From NCBI GenBank assembly GCA_011523245.1, contig WTHG01000227.1, positions 1-29,646 on the forward strand: a stretch of 29,646 nucleotides of DNA. The letters run 5' to 3'. Shown piece by piece: positions 1 to 6,848 of the stretch (its first letter is position 1; each line of letters starts with the position of its first letter). The notes under the pieces are model-generated. The model did not search any database, was not told the origin of the DNA, and saw only the letters and a program-made list of their open reading frames with translations. This DNA is from Verrucomicrobiales bacterium. GTDB lineage: Bacteria > Verrucomicrobiota > Verrucomicrobiia > Limisphaerales > UBA1100. The position numbers were made by a program, and so were the translations under genes.

Positions 1-172
1 CAGCCGAACCCGTCCCCGCCCCGAAGGCGGCAAAGGTTTGGAAGAGCTTGCCGAATTTCCTGCCGCCCATGAAATAATCCTCCTGAGCTTTGACCTGGCG
101 CATGGCCCAGATACCGATGGCGGCCATGCCGGAGAAGTAGAGAAAGAGAACGAGGTAATCAGCGAAATTCAT
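1..172 (-). CDS. Sodium:solute symporter family protein, N-terminal fragment
   Basis: The gene is cut by the window edge, so only the first 57 codons are present. It starts at the ATG at 172-170. The peptide opens with a hydrophobic segment (about residues 3-23, beginning MNFADYLVLFLYFSGMA), followed by a short charged loop, then EDYFMGGRKFGK and a Phe/Ala/Gly stretch ending in GAGTGSA. A first membrane helix, a DYF-GGR loop and a Gly/Thr/Ser-rich second helix are typical of the SSS (solute:sodium symporter) family, which imports sugars, amino acids, organic acids or similar solutes with sodium. The substrate cannot be told from this piece. It lies beyond the terminator of the ribosomal cluster, so it is probably a separate transcription unit. 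No clear Shine-Dalgarno is visible. Another multi-pass transporter family is possible but less likely. Confidence 0.72.
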   Translation of the reverse strand, partial: MNFADYLVLFLYFSGMAAIGIWAMRQVKAQEDYFMGGRKFGKLFQTFAAFGAGTGSA

Positions 173-194
173 AAGGCGTAGGTGAGTTCAAAAA

Positions 195-222
195 ATGATA
201 CCGATTCAACGAGTTTGCCCAA
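195..222 (-). promoter_or_regulatory. Weak candidate promoter for the symporter gene
   Basis: On the minus strand a TTGGGC (222-217) and a TATCAT (200-195, five of six matches to TATAAT) are separated by 16 bases. They lie after the rplQ terminator and about 22 bases before the symporter ATG. The position is right for a promoter, but the -35 match is poor (TTG only), so this is a low-confidence call. Confidence 0.25.
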
Positions 223-249
223 TAAAAAACCCGCCCCAAAGGGCGGGTT
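221..249 (-). terminator. Rho-independent terminator after rplQ
   Basis: On the minus strand a perfect 9-bp stem (AACCCGCCC / GGGCGGGTT, 249-241 with 236-228) closes a 4-base loop and runs directly into TTTTTTATT. It starts 21 bases after the rplQ stop codon. This is a textbook intrinsic terminator and marks the end of the ribosomal protein cluster. Confidence 0.93.
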
Positions 250-270
250 ACAATTCTCTGGATGGGCGGG

Positions 271-963
271 TTATTCGGACTTCTTGTCCTCGTCCTCAGC
301 CTTAGGCTCCTCTTCGGCAGCTTCCTCGTCTGCGGCTTCGTCCTCTGCAGCCTCTGCTTCTTCGGTCTCCTCCTCGGCAGCGGGCTCTTCAGCGCTGGCC
401 TCCTCGGGGGATTCGTCGGTCGCTTCCGCAGTCTCTTCGACTTGTTTTGCCTCGGCAGCCGCCGCTTCGGCCTTCGGCTCATCCGTGGCAGCGGGGGCTT
501 CATCAGTCGCGGCGCTGTCGGCATCGGTCACCCACTCCAAAATCGCCATTTCGGCGGCATCACCCTGACGGCGGCCGAGCTTGATAACTCGGGTGTATCC
601 GCCATTGCGGTCTTCAAATCCGGGCGCAATATCCTCAAAGAGAATGCGGACCACGTCCTCGTTCTCACGCCAGTAAGCGCGTTGTTCGCGGCCGGACACA
701 CCATTTTTCTTCGGGAAAAAGGTGCGGGGGTTTTGCTGCAATCGCGCGGCAATTAGGCGGCGGTATTGCAGCCCCGCTCCGTCGGCCTGACCTTTTTTAC
801 CTAGCGTCACCATCTTGTCTGCCACCACACGAGCGGCCTTGGCCTTAGCGAGGGTGGTGGTGATACGGCGGTGCTTGATTAGGCTGCACACTAGGTTGTT
901 GAGCATACGGGTGCGATGCTCGGTGGTGCGGCCCAGTTTGGCTTTGCGAATACGGTGGCGCAT
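271..963 (-). CDS. rplQ: 50S ribosomal protein L17 with long acidic C-terminal tail
   Basis: L17 binds 23S rRNA near the exit of the peptide tunnel. The family core is clear: MRHRIRKAKLGRTTEHR at the start, VVADKMVTLGK (about residues 46-56) and LFEDIAPGFEDRNGGYTRV (about 108-126). The protein is 230 residues, against roughly 115-130 for a usual bacterial L17. The extra length has two sources: an insertion around residues 78-101 before the LFEDIAP block, and a tail (146-230) of Ala, Glu, Asp, Pro, Lys and Ser in which 37 of 85 residues are acidic. The tail should be disordered and negatively charged, unusual for an rRNA-binding protein. It is the last gene of the cluster, 18 bases after rpoA, and is followed by a strong terminator. 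The start is the only plausible one, because MRHR is the family N-terminus. Confidence 0.98.
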   Translation of the reverse strand: MRHRIRKAKLGRTTEHRTRMLNNLVCSLIKHRRITTTLAKAKAARVVADKMVTLGKKGQADGAGLQYRRLIAARLQQNPRTFFPKKNGVSGREQRAYWRENEDVVRILFEDIAPGFEDRNGGYTRVIKLGRRQGDAAEMAILEWVTDADSAATDEAPAATDEPKAEAAAAEAKQVEETAEATDESPEEASAEEPAAEEETEEAEAAEDEAADEEAAEEEPKAEDEDKKSE

Positions 964-981
964 GGTGCTTGGTTCAGATAA

Positions 982-2073
982 TTAGTCTAGCAGGGAAGAC
1001 CCGGTGCCAAGCGGCTCGCCGTCGTCTTCAAACAAAATGCTCGGTGATCCGCCGGAGCTGTTTGGCTTGCTGATCAGGTCAGCGGGGTCGAGTACGCTCT
1101 CGTCGAACGTCATGCCCAGACCTAAGCCCAACTCAACGAGTTTATCCTTAATTTCGTTTAGTGATTTTTTGCCGAAGTTGCGGTACTTGAGCATGTCGGC
1201 CTCGGACTTGGTGGCTAATTGGCCGACGGTGGTAATATTTGCGTTGTTGAGGCAATTTGCCGCGCGCACGCTTAACTCGATTTCGTTCACGCTCATGGCA
1301 AGCAGACGTTTAATTTCGGATTGCTCCTCGGTCTGGTTCTCCTTCTCCTCTTCAAACTCAATAGCATCCTTGTCGTAATTCACGAATACCTCGAGCTGAT
1401 GCATGAACACCTGACTGGCTTGGTTCACAGCGTCATCCGGTGAGATACGGCCATCGGTCCAAATCTCCAAGGCCAAGCTGTCGTAATCGGTACGCTGTCC
1501 GACACGGGCATTGCCAACATCGTATCGCACGCGGGTCACGGGGGAGAAGATGGAATCGATGGCTATCACGCCGATCGGTTGGTTGGCGGTCTTGTTCTCG
1601 TCGCCCGTCAGGAAACCACGGCCCACTTGGATGGTGAGTTCCATGAGAAATTTCTTTTTCTTGTCGAGGGTGCAGATGTGCTGGTCCGGATTGACCAGTT
1701 CCACATTATGATTCAACTCGATATCACCTGCAGTCACTGCGCCGTCCTTGTTCACGGAAAGCAACAAGACCTGCGGGTCGCGGGTTTCGTGTATCTTGAA
1801 CTTCACCTGCTTGAGGTTCAGGATAATCTCTGCCATGTCTTCCACCACGCCTTCGATCGTGGAAAATTCATGCTGAGCTCCATCCACTTTGAGGGATGTA
1901 ATGGCCGCCCCTTCCAGAGAAGACAGGAGAATGCGACGCATGCTATTGCCGATGGTGTGGGCATAGCCGATTTCAAACGGTTCCGCGACAAACTTAGCGT
2001 AGGTCTCGGTTGCCGTTTCCTCTTCTTTCTTCAGCCGATTCGGCCGTTCAAACGCTCCTAAACGTGTAGGCAT
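982..2073 (-). CDS. rpoA: DNA-directed RNA polymerase subunit alpha
   Basis: The alpha subunit dimerises to nucleate assembly of RNA polymerase, and its C-terminal domain contacts UP elements and activators. The N-terminal domain (about residues 20-235) carries IGNSMRRILLSSLEGAAI (41-58), the conserved dimer/beta-contact helix. The C-terminal domain (about 262-322) contains the helix-hairpin-helix block IELSVRAANCLNN, with Arg270 at the place of the DNA-contacting Arg265 of E. coli, and NFGKKSLNEIKDKL. At 363 residues it is longer than the usual 310-340. A tail of about 41 residues rich in Ser, Gly, Asp and Glu follows the CTD. It lies between rpsD and rplQ, the standard alpha-operon order, but 103 bases separate it from rpsD. 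The Shine-Dalgarno is weak (AAGTAAG). Confidence 0.98.
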   Translation of the reverse strand: MPTRLGAFERPNRLKKEEETATETYAKFVAEPFEIGYAHTIGNSMRRILLSSLEGAAITSLKVDGAQHEFSTIEGVVEDMAEIILNLKQVKFKIHETRDPQVLLLSVNKDGAVTAGDIELNHNVELVNPDQHICTLDKKKKFLMELTIQVGRGFLTGDENKTANQPIGVIAIDSIFSPVTRVRYDVGNARVGQRTDYDSLALEIWTDGRISPDDAVNQASQVFMHQLEVFVNYDKDAIEFEEEKENQTEEQSEIKRLLAMSVNEIELSVRAANCLNNANITTVGQLATKSEADMLKYRNFGKKSLNEIKDKLVELGLGLGMTFDESVLDPADLISKPNSSGGSPSILFEDDGEPLGTGSSLLD

Positions 2074-2103
2074 TTTTTCTTACTTTGGTTGCAATTTCAA
2101 TCT

Positions 2104-2136
2104 GACCTCATACTTCATTCCCGCATATCTGAGGTC
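2104..2136 (-). promoter_or_regulatory. Hairpin in the rpsD-rpoA spacer
   Basis: The 103-base spacer between rpsD and rpoA is long for this cluster. On the RNA strand GACCTCA (2136-2130) can pair with TGAGGTC (2110-2104), giving a 7-bp stem with a 19-base loop. No U-tract follows, so it is not a terminator. It could be a processing or regulatory structure before rpoA. I saw no convincing promoter in the spacer. Confidence 0.4.
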
Positions 2137-2176
2137 CGTATAATTGCTAATTCCTCGACCCACCCGGGCCCAAGGA

Positions 2177-2785
2177 TTAGCGGGAATAAAACTCAACAAT
2201 GGTCTGCTCGTTCGCCACGGGCTCGATGTCCTCGCGCGTGGGCTTGCGCTTAACGGAGCCAGTGTAGGCAGCCTTGTCCAACTCCAGCCATTCTGGCACG
2301 GTACGACTGGTAGAATACTCTAGATTTTTGTCCGCCAAATGACGGCTCTTCTCAGTGTGCTTGATCTCCACTTTGTCGCCTTCATTCAAGGCAATGGAGG
2401 GGGTCCGGGCGCGCTTGCCGTTTACCAGCACGTGACCATGAGTCACCATTTGACGAGCCTGGGCGCGGGTATAACCAAAACCAAGGCTGTATACCACGCT
2501 ATCCAGTCGTGTTTCCAAAATCTGCAGCATGATCTCGCCGGTTACTCCGCGGCGACGGATGGCTTTCTCATAGATGCCGCGAAACTGCTTCTCCATCAAG
2601 CCGTAGTAGTAGCGCATCTTCTGCTTCTCGGCTAGGGCGAGGGCGTAATCGGTCGCCTTGCGGCGGCGTTTCTGTCCGTGTACCCCCGGCGGGTACGGCT
2701 TCCGCTCGAGATATTTCGAGGAGCCAAATAACGGAATGTTAAAGCGACGGCTTAAGCGAACGCGGGGACCAGTATATCGTGCCAT
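2177..2785 (-). CDS. rpsD: 30S ribosomal protein S4
   Basis: S4 is a primary 16S rRNA-binding protein that nucleates 30S assembly and, in enteric bacteria, represses its own operon. With the start at MARYTGPRVRLSRRF it is 202 residues, the usual length. The S4 RNA-binding domain is at about residues 92-155 (LETRLDSVVYSLGF, QARQMVTHGHVLVNG). The N-terminal region lacks the four cysteines of the zinc-binding S4 form. An in-frame start 20 codons upstream (2845) was rejected: it would overlap rpsK, and the added residues do not belong to the family. The chosen ATG has GAAGGAAG about 12 bases upstream. It follows rpsK by 29 bases. Confidence 0.97.
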   Translation of the reverse strand: MARYTGPRVRLSRRFNIPLFGSSKYLERKPYPPGVHGQKRRRKATDYALALAEKQKMRYYYGLMEKQFRGIYEKAIRRRGVTGEIMLQILETRLDSVVYSLGFGYTRAQARQMVTHGHVLVNGKRARTPSIALNEGDKVEIKHTEKSRHLADKNLEYSTSRTVPEWLELDKAAYTGSVKRKPTREDIEPVANEQTIVEFYSR

Positions 2786-2814
2786 GGTATCGTAAATCTT
2801 CCTTCGGGTGAGTA

Positions 2815-3378
2815 TTAGACGCGACGGCGCTTGGGCGGACGACAACCGTTATGCGGCACCGGCGTCACGTCCTTAATTGTGGTGATATCCAGACCAGCCG
2901 CCTGTAGACCGCGAATGGCCGATTCGCGACCGGAGCCCGGTCCCTTGATGCGAACTTCCACTTCCTTGAGGCCGTGCGATTGTGCATCTCGCGCCGCACG
3001 CTGAGCCACCTGAGTCGCGGCGTAAGAGGTACTCTTGCGGGAACCCTTGAACCCGGCGCGGCCGGCACTGAACCAGCTGATTGGGTTGCCTTGCATGTCG
3101 GTGATCGTCACCAAAGTGTTGTTAAACGTGGCGCGTATGTGGGCGATACCGTGCGTCACATTCTTTGACTTTTTGGCCTTAATGACCTTGGCATCGCCAA
3201 AATCATCCGCCAGCAGTTCGGCCGCGGTGGGAGCGGAGGACTTGGACTCTTCTTCCTCAGCAGCGGCCTCGGGCTTCTCAGTGGCCTCGGGCTTCTCAGT
3301 GGCCTCGGGCTTCTCAGCGGCCGGTGCAGCCTCGGCTTGAGGCTGTTCGGTTGCGGGATCTAGTTTTTCTTCAGCCAT
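2815..3378 (-). CDS. rpsK: 30S ribosomal protein S11 with acidic repeat N-terminal extension
   Basis: S11 forms part of the platform of the 30S subunit and contacts mRNA near the E site. The core starts near residue 69 (KKSKNVTHGIAHIRATFNNT) and ends in the typical HNGCRPPKRRRV. The protein is 187 residues against about 129 normally. The first 60 or so are an extra segment of Glu, Ala, Pro and Lys with the hexapeptide EKPEAT repeated, encoded by an 18-bp tandem repeat. There is no ATG between the extension and the core, so the extension is probably translated. The only nearby alternative would be a GTG at Val74, inside the conserved core. The Shine-Dalgarno at the ATG is poor, which leaves some doubt about the exact start. 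Confidence 0.97.
   Translation of the reverse strand: MAEEKLDPATEQPQAEAAPAAEKPEATEKPEATEKPEAAAEEEESKSSAPTAAELLADDFGDAKVIKAKKSKNVTHGIAHIRATFNNTLVTITDMQGNPISWFSAGRAGFKGSRKSTSYAATQVAQRAARDAQSHGLKEVEVRIKGPGSGRESAIRGLQAAGLDITTIKDVTPVPHNGCRPPKRRRV
3265..3318 (-). repeat. 18-bp tandem repeat in the rpsK 5' region, three copies
   Basis: Three consecutive 18-bp units (3265-3282, 3283-3300, 3301-3318), identical except the last base of the third, encode repeats of the hexapeptide EKPEAT in the N-terminal extension of S11. The unit length is a multiple of three, so gain or loss of copies keeps the frame. Confidence 0.93.
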
Positions 3379-3399
3379 GATGGTCGTTCAGGTAAAGGA

Positions 3400-3813
3400 T
3401 TAGGCTTTTTTGCTCTGGGCGCCCACGGTCTTCTTTGGCCCCTTGCGGGTGCGAGCATTGGTTTGGGTACGTTGCCCGCGCACAGGTAGGCCACGCATAT
3501 GCCGCTGTCCGCGGTAGGTTTTAATATTTTTATGGCGTTTGAGGTCTTCGGTGACCTTCCGGCGCAGATCGCCTTCCACAAGGATCACGCAGTTGTCCGT
3601 ACGAGTTTGCTCGGGACGCATCTCGGTGGTTTGAATGGCCTTGGCGATGGTAGCCAATTCGTCCTCGCTCAGGGTATGGGCGCGAGTGGCCGGATCAATC
3701 TTGGCATTTTCCAACACCTTGGCAGAGGTGGCTGGGCCGATCCCATAGAGGGATCGGAGCGCGATGTCGATGCGCTTATTGGCGGGTATATCGATTCCTA
3801 AAATACGGGGCAT
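3400..3813 (-). CDS. rpsM: 30S ribosomal protein S13
   Basis: S13 lies in the head of the 30S subunit and forms bridges to the 50S subunit (partners L5 and 23S helix 38). The sequence begins MPRILGIDIPANKRIDIALRS, contains the helix-two-turn-helix block LYGIGPATSAKVLENAKID (about 22-40), and has the basic C-terminal motif HMRGLPVRGQRTQTNARTRKG (about 105-125). At 137 residues it is slightly longer than the usual 118-126 because of a Lys-rich tail. It starts 3 bases after rpmJ, with AAGG 7 bases before the ATG overlapping the end of rpmJ, suggesting coupled translation. Standard alpha-operon position before rpsK. Confidence 0.98.
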   Translation of the reverse strand: MPRILGIDIPANKRIDIALRSLYGIGPATSAKVLENAKIDPATRAHTLSEDELATIAKAIQTTEMRPEQTRTDNCVILVEGDLRRKVTEDLKRHKNIKTYRGQRHMRGLPVRGQRTQTNARTRKGPKKTVGAQSKKA

Positions 3814-3816
3814 GGC

Positions 3817-3930
3817 TTAACCTTGACGCTGTTTGTGGCGCTTGTTTGTGCAAATGACGCGCACGACACCTTTCCGCCGGATCACTCGGCAGTTTTCACA
3901 CAATCGCTTTACAGAGGCGCGTACTTTCAT
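3817..3930 (-). CDS. rpmJ: 50S ribosomal protein L36
   Basis: L36 is a tiny zinc-binding protein of the 50S subunit. Translating the minus strand from the ATG at 3930-3928 gives 37 residues beginning MKVRASVKRLCENCRVIRRK and ending in a basic tail. Cys11, Cys14, Cys27 and His32 form the C-X2-C...C-X4-H zinc site, so this is the zinc-binding (C+) form. Length and motif match the family exactly. Its ATG overlaps the TGA of infA (ATGA, 4 bases), and rpsM starts 3 bases after its stop, so translation of infA, rpmJ and rpsM is likely coupled. Confidence 0.97.
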   Translation of the reverse strand: MKVRASVKRLCENCRVIRRKGVVRVICTNKRHKQRQG

Positions 3931-4163
3931 TTTTTGTTCTCGTTCTCTAGTTTTCGTTCCATGACCCTTCCCTTGGAAAGGTCAAAGGTGCTCACTTCGA
4001 GCACCACCGTTTCGCCCGGCTGCGCGTCCACCAGCACCTCGCTGGTGGCCCGCGTGCTGTGTGCCATCAGGCGGTGGCCGTTGCTCAGTTCGGCGCGCAC
4101 CAGGCGGTGCGACAGAACCTCGACTATTCGGCCCTCGACTCGGATGGGCTCGGCCCCGGGCAT
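3927..4163 (-). CDS. infA: Translation initiation factor IF-1, divergent
   Basis: IF-1 is an OB-fold protein that occupies the A site of the 30S subunit during initiation. The 78-residue protein shows the OB-fold framework (IRVEGRIVEVL, RAELSNGHRLMAH, QPGETVVLEVSTFDLSKGRVMER). The highly conserved HISGKMRKNYIRI segment of typical IF-1 is replaced by HSTRATSEVLVDA, so it is clearly divergent. The position map-infA-rpmJ-rpsM is canonical for infA. The start overlaps the end of map by 40 bases. The ATG at 4163 has GGAAA about 9 bases upstream, and a later start would remove the first strand of the fold. A more typical IF-1 may exist elsewhere in the genome. Confidence 0.88.
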   Translation of the reverse strand: MPGAEPIRVEGRIVEVLSHRLVRAELSNGHRLMAHSTRATSEVLVDAQPGETVVLEVSTFDLSKGRVMERKLENENKK

Positions 4164-4912
4164 GTCAAAATTTCCGGTTCGCCTTCAGTCACCGCAATGG
4201 TGTGTTCCCAGTGCGCTGAAGGCCGGCCATCCCGTGTCACCACAGACCAGCCGTCAGGCAGAAACTTCACCTTCGGCGTCCCTGCATTGACCATTGGCTC
4301 GATCGCCAGAGTCATGCCGGGCCGCAGCTCCGGGGAGTCTCCACCGGTCACGTAATTGGGGATTTGCGGTTCCTCGTGAACCACCTCTCCCACACCGTGT
4401 CCAACAAACTCACGCACGATCGAAAACCCGTTGGCTTCGACTCGATTCTGCACTGCAGCCGAGATATCAACCACCCGGTTTCCGGGTAACGCGCGAGAAA
4501 TTCCATCATACAGGGCTTCCCGAGTCACTTCAATCAATTTTTGAGTTTCTTCAGGACACTCACCGACGATCACCGTTCGCGCGTTATCGCCAATGAACCC
4601 TTCAACGCAAACACCGACATCGATGCTTACTATGTCACCGTCCACGATCTTCCGTTTTCCGGCCAAACCGTGTACCACTTCCTCATTCATCGAGATGCAA
4701 ACATTGCAGGGATACTTCCTGCCCTGCACCTCGTATCCGAGAAATGCACTTTTACATCCGTAATGCCGGATGCGGCTGGCGGCATATTCATCCAACTCAC
4801 GGGTTGTGACTCCCGCTTTCACCCATTCGCAAGCATCCCGCAACACGTTGGCTGCGATGCGGCCGGCTTCACGCATGGCCGCTAGTTGATGCTCGTCCTT
4901 GATGGGGATCAT
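4124..4912 (-). CDS. map: Methionine aminopeptidase, type I
   Basis: This cytosolic metalloprotease removes the initiator methionine from nascent proteins. The 262-residue sequence is a single pita-bread-fold catalytic domain. All five metal ligands are visible: Asp98 (IDVGV), Asp109 (GDNA), His172 (GHGVG), Glu205 (AIEP) and Glu236 (HWEHT). The substrate-site histidines His81 and His179 are also present. The N-terminus MIPIKDEHQLAAMREAGRI is typical of the type Ia enzyme. The ATG overlaps the secY stop (ATGA). The usual gene between secY and map, adk, is absent here. The C-terminal codons overlap infA by 40 bases. The last dozen residues (Pro, Ser, Glu) extend past the family core. Confidence 0.98.
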   Translation of the reverse strand: MIPIKDEHQLAAMREAGRIAANVLRDACEWVKAGVTTRELDEYAASRIRHYGCKSAFLGYEVQGRKYPCNVCISMNEEVVHGLAGKRKIVDGDIVSIDVGVCVEGFIGDNARTVIVGECPEETQKLIEVTREALYDGISRALPGNRVVDISAAVQNRVEANGFSIVREFVGHGVGEVVHEEPQIPNYVTGGDSPELRPGMTLAIEPMVNAGTPKVKFLPDGWSVVTRDGRPSAHWEHTIAVTEGEPEILTCPGPSPSESRAE

Positions 4913-6321
4913 CCGGCGCGTCCCCGCACCTTTTTGCCGCCTTTCAAAAATCCATCATAATGATGCTGAGCCAAATGACTTTCCATTTGCCGCATCGTAT
5001 CAAGCATCACGCCCACCATAATCAGCAGGCTCGTGCCGCCAAAGAACTGGGCCACCGCGAAGGGAATTTCCAAATTGATACCCAACACGGTTGGAATCAC
5101 CGCGATGACCACCAGGAACATGGCCCCGGCCAAGGTCAACCGGCTCATTGCGTGATGCAGGAAGTCGCGTGTCGCGTTCCCCGGGCGAACGCCGGGAATA
5201 TAACCACCAGCCTTTTTCAAATCATCCGCGATTTGTGTTTCATTAAACTGCGTCGCTACCCAGAAGTAGGAGAAGAACAGGATCATCAGCGACTGCATGG
5301 CTAAATTCCAAAAGGAACCGTAAGCCAGAGCGTCGCCCAGTCCGACGAAGAAATCAGCCCCGTTGCCTTCCCCAAGCCAGCGACCAATTGTTCCAAAAAT
5401 CTGGGCCGGGAACATCAGAATTGCTTGAGCAAAAATGATTGGCATCACCCCCGCATAATTTACGCGCAGCGGGAAATAAGTGGAGCCACCCTGCATCATT
5501 TTCCGGCCTACCTGCCGCTGGGCATACTGCACTGGAATTTTTCGCATAGCCTGCGTCACCGCGATGACCACACCCACCACTGCCAGCAGCAAAACGAGTA
5601 GGAGCACGCCATTGAAAGGATGAGCCCCTTCACCGCTCCCCGGGAAAAACATATCTTTGATTCCTAGGATAGCCTGATCTACACGGGCGATAATCCCCAC
5701 GGTGATCACCAGTGAGATGCCGTTACCAATTCCACGCTCGGTAATCTGTTCACCTAACCACATCAAAAGAACCGTTCCCGTGGTTAGCAACATCATCGTG
5801 CGAATGCGATACCACAAACCGGGATCAGCCACCAATTCACCTTCAAACCCACCGAAGCCGGGGATGTTTCGGGGATTTTCCCAGCCCACTGACATAACAA
5901 ACCCTTGGCCCAAACAAAGCAAAACTGTGAGATAGCGGCCATATTTGATAATTTGGGTTCGGCCGCCCTCTTCCCGAGCCAACTTACTCAACGAAGGCAC
6001 CACAGCGGTCATCAACTGAATGATAATCGTCGCGCTGATGTAGGGCATGATACCCAGAGAACCGACCGCACAACGCTCTAACGCACCGCCAGTAAACATG
6101 CTGTACATACCCAATAATCCCGCACCACCTTCTGTGCCGGATCCTTGCTGTTCACGCAATTGATCGAAGAAACTCAGTAGTAATTGACCATCCAGACCCG
6201 GGATCGGCGTCATCGCCACCACCCGGCACACCACCAGTAGCATCAAGGTAAAGAAGATCCGGCTTTGGAGCTCCTTAACCTTCAGGCAGTTCTGGAGAGT
6301 CTGGAAATACTGACTGAACAT
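4909..6321 (-). CDS. secY: Protein translocase channel subunit SecY
   Basis: SecY forms the protein-conducting pore of the inner membrane together with SecE and SecG, and works with SecA or the ribosome. The 470-residue protein shows successive hydrophobic helices consistent with the ten-helix family pattern. Landmarks include TPIPGLDG after helix 1, the plug region with LGMYSMFTGGALERCAVGSLGI and PYISATIIIQL, the cytoplasmic loop with REEGGRTQIIKYGRY, and the C5 loop KKAGGYIPGVRPGNATRDF, which contacts SecA. The C-terminus ends in basic residues. It lies 8 bases after rplO in the classical spc-operon position. It is slightly longer than the E. coli protein (443), mainly from a larger loop after helix 1 and a longer linker around residues 230-245. 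Confidence 0.98.
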   Translation of the reverse strand: MFSQYFQTLQNCLKVKELQSRIFFTLMLLVVCRVVAMTPIPGLDGQLLLSFFDQLREQQGSGTEGGAGLLGMYSMFTGGALERCAVGSLGIMPYISATIIIQLMTAVVPSLSKLAREEGGRTQIIKYGRYLTVLLCLGQGFVMSVGWENPRNIPGFGGFEGELVADPGLWYRIRTMMLLTTGTVLLMWLGEQITERGIGNGISLVITVGIIARVDQAILGIKDMFFPGSGEGAHPFNGVLLLVLLLAVVGVVIAVTQAMRKIPVQYAQRQVGRKMMQGGSTYFPLRVNYAGVMPIIFAQAILMFPAQIFGTIGRWLGEGNGADFFVGLGDALAYGSFWNLAMQSLMILFFSYFWVATQFNETQIADDLKKAGGYIPGVRPGNATRDFLHHAMSRLTLAGAMFLVVIAVIPTVLGINLEIPFAVAQFFGGTSLLIMVGVMLDTMRQMESHLAQHHYDGFLKGGKKVRGRAG

Positions 6322-6329
6322 GGATCGTC

Positions 6330-6824
6330 TTATTCAGCCGTAGGGGCTTCGGCCTCAGGTGCCGGCTTCGGCACATTCAACGCCTGGCAGGTTCCGCCGG
6401 CTGCTTCAATCGCCTTTTGAGCCGCGCCACTGAATTTGTGCGCGGTCACGGTCAGCTTCTTGGTCAGCTTGCCGTTACCCAGAATTTTCACGAGCACTTT
6501 GCCGCCCCCATTGGCGAGACCAGCCGTCTTGAGAGTGCAGACATCCACCGTAGCTCCATCCTCAAAATGGTTCTCCAGATCGGCTAAATTCACGGGTACA
6601 TACTCGGTACGGAACCGGGCGTTGTTAAAACCGCGCTTGGGCAGGCGACGAATGTAAGGCATCTGACCACCTTCAAAGGTCGCCCGCGTACTACTGCCCG
6701 CGCGAGAGCCCTGCCCCTTATGACCGCGCGTGCTCGTCTTGCCTCGGCTACTACCGTGACCACGACCCACGCGTTTGCGGCGATGCTTCGCGCCCGGGTT
6801 CGGTTTCAAATCATGTAAACGCAT
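6330..6824 (-). CDS. rplO: 50S ribosomal protein L15
   Basis: L15 is a late-assembling 23S rRNA-binding protein of the large subunit. The N-terminal extended, basic, Gly-rich segment (MRLHDLKPNPGAKHRRKRVG, then GRGHGSSRGKTSTRGHKGQG) is diagnostic, followed by a globular C-terminal domain with FNNARFRTEYVPVNLADLE and GKLTKKLTVTAHKFSGAAQKA. It is 164 residues including a short Pro/Ala/Glu tail (PKPAPEAEAPTAE) not usual in the family, echoing the acidic extensions on L17 and S11. A good Shine-Dalgarno (GAGGA, 8 bases upstream) supports the start. The upstream neighbour is rpsE at 24 bases; rpmD (L30), often found between them, is absent. Confidence 0.98.
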   Translation of the reverse strand: MRLHDLKPNPGAKHRRKRVGRGHGSSRGKTSTRGHKGQGSRAGSSTRATFEGGQMPYIRRLPKRGFNNARFRTEYVPVNLADLENHFEDGATVDVCTLKTAGLANGGGKVLVKILGNGKLTKKLTVTAHKFSGAAQKAIEAAGGTCQALNVPKPAPEAEAPTAE

Positions 6825-6848
6825 TGCTTGTTCCTCAGGTAAAATAGG

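Noticed and set aside
2786..2845. Longer S4 with 20 extra N-terminal residues
   Set aside because: It would overlap rpsK, and the family N-terminus MARYTGPR starts at 2785 with a better ribosome site.
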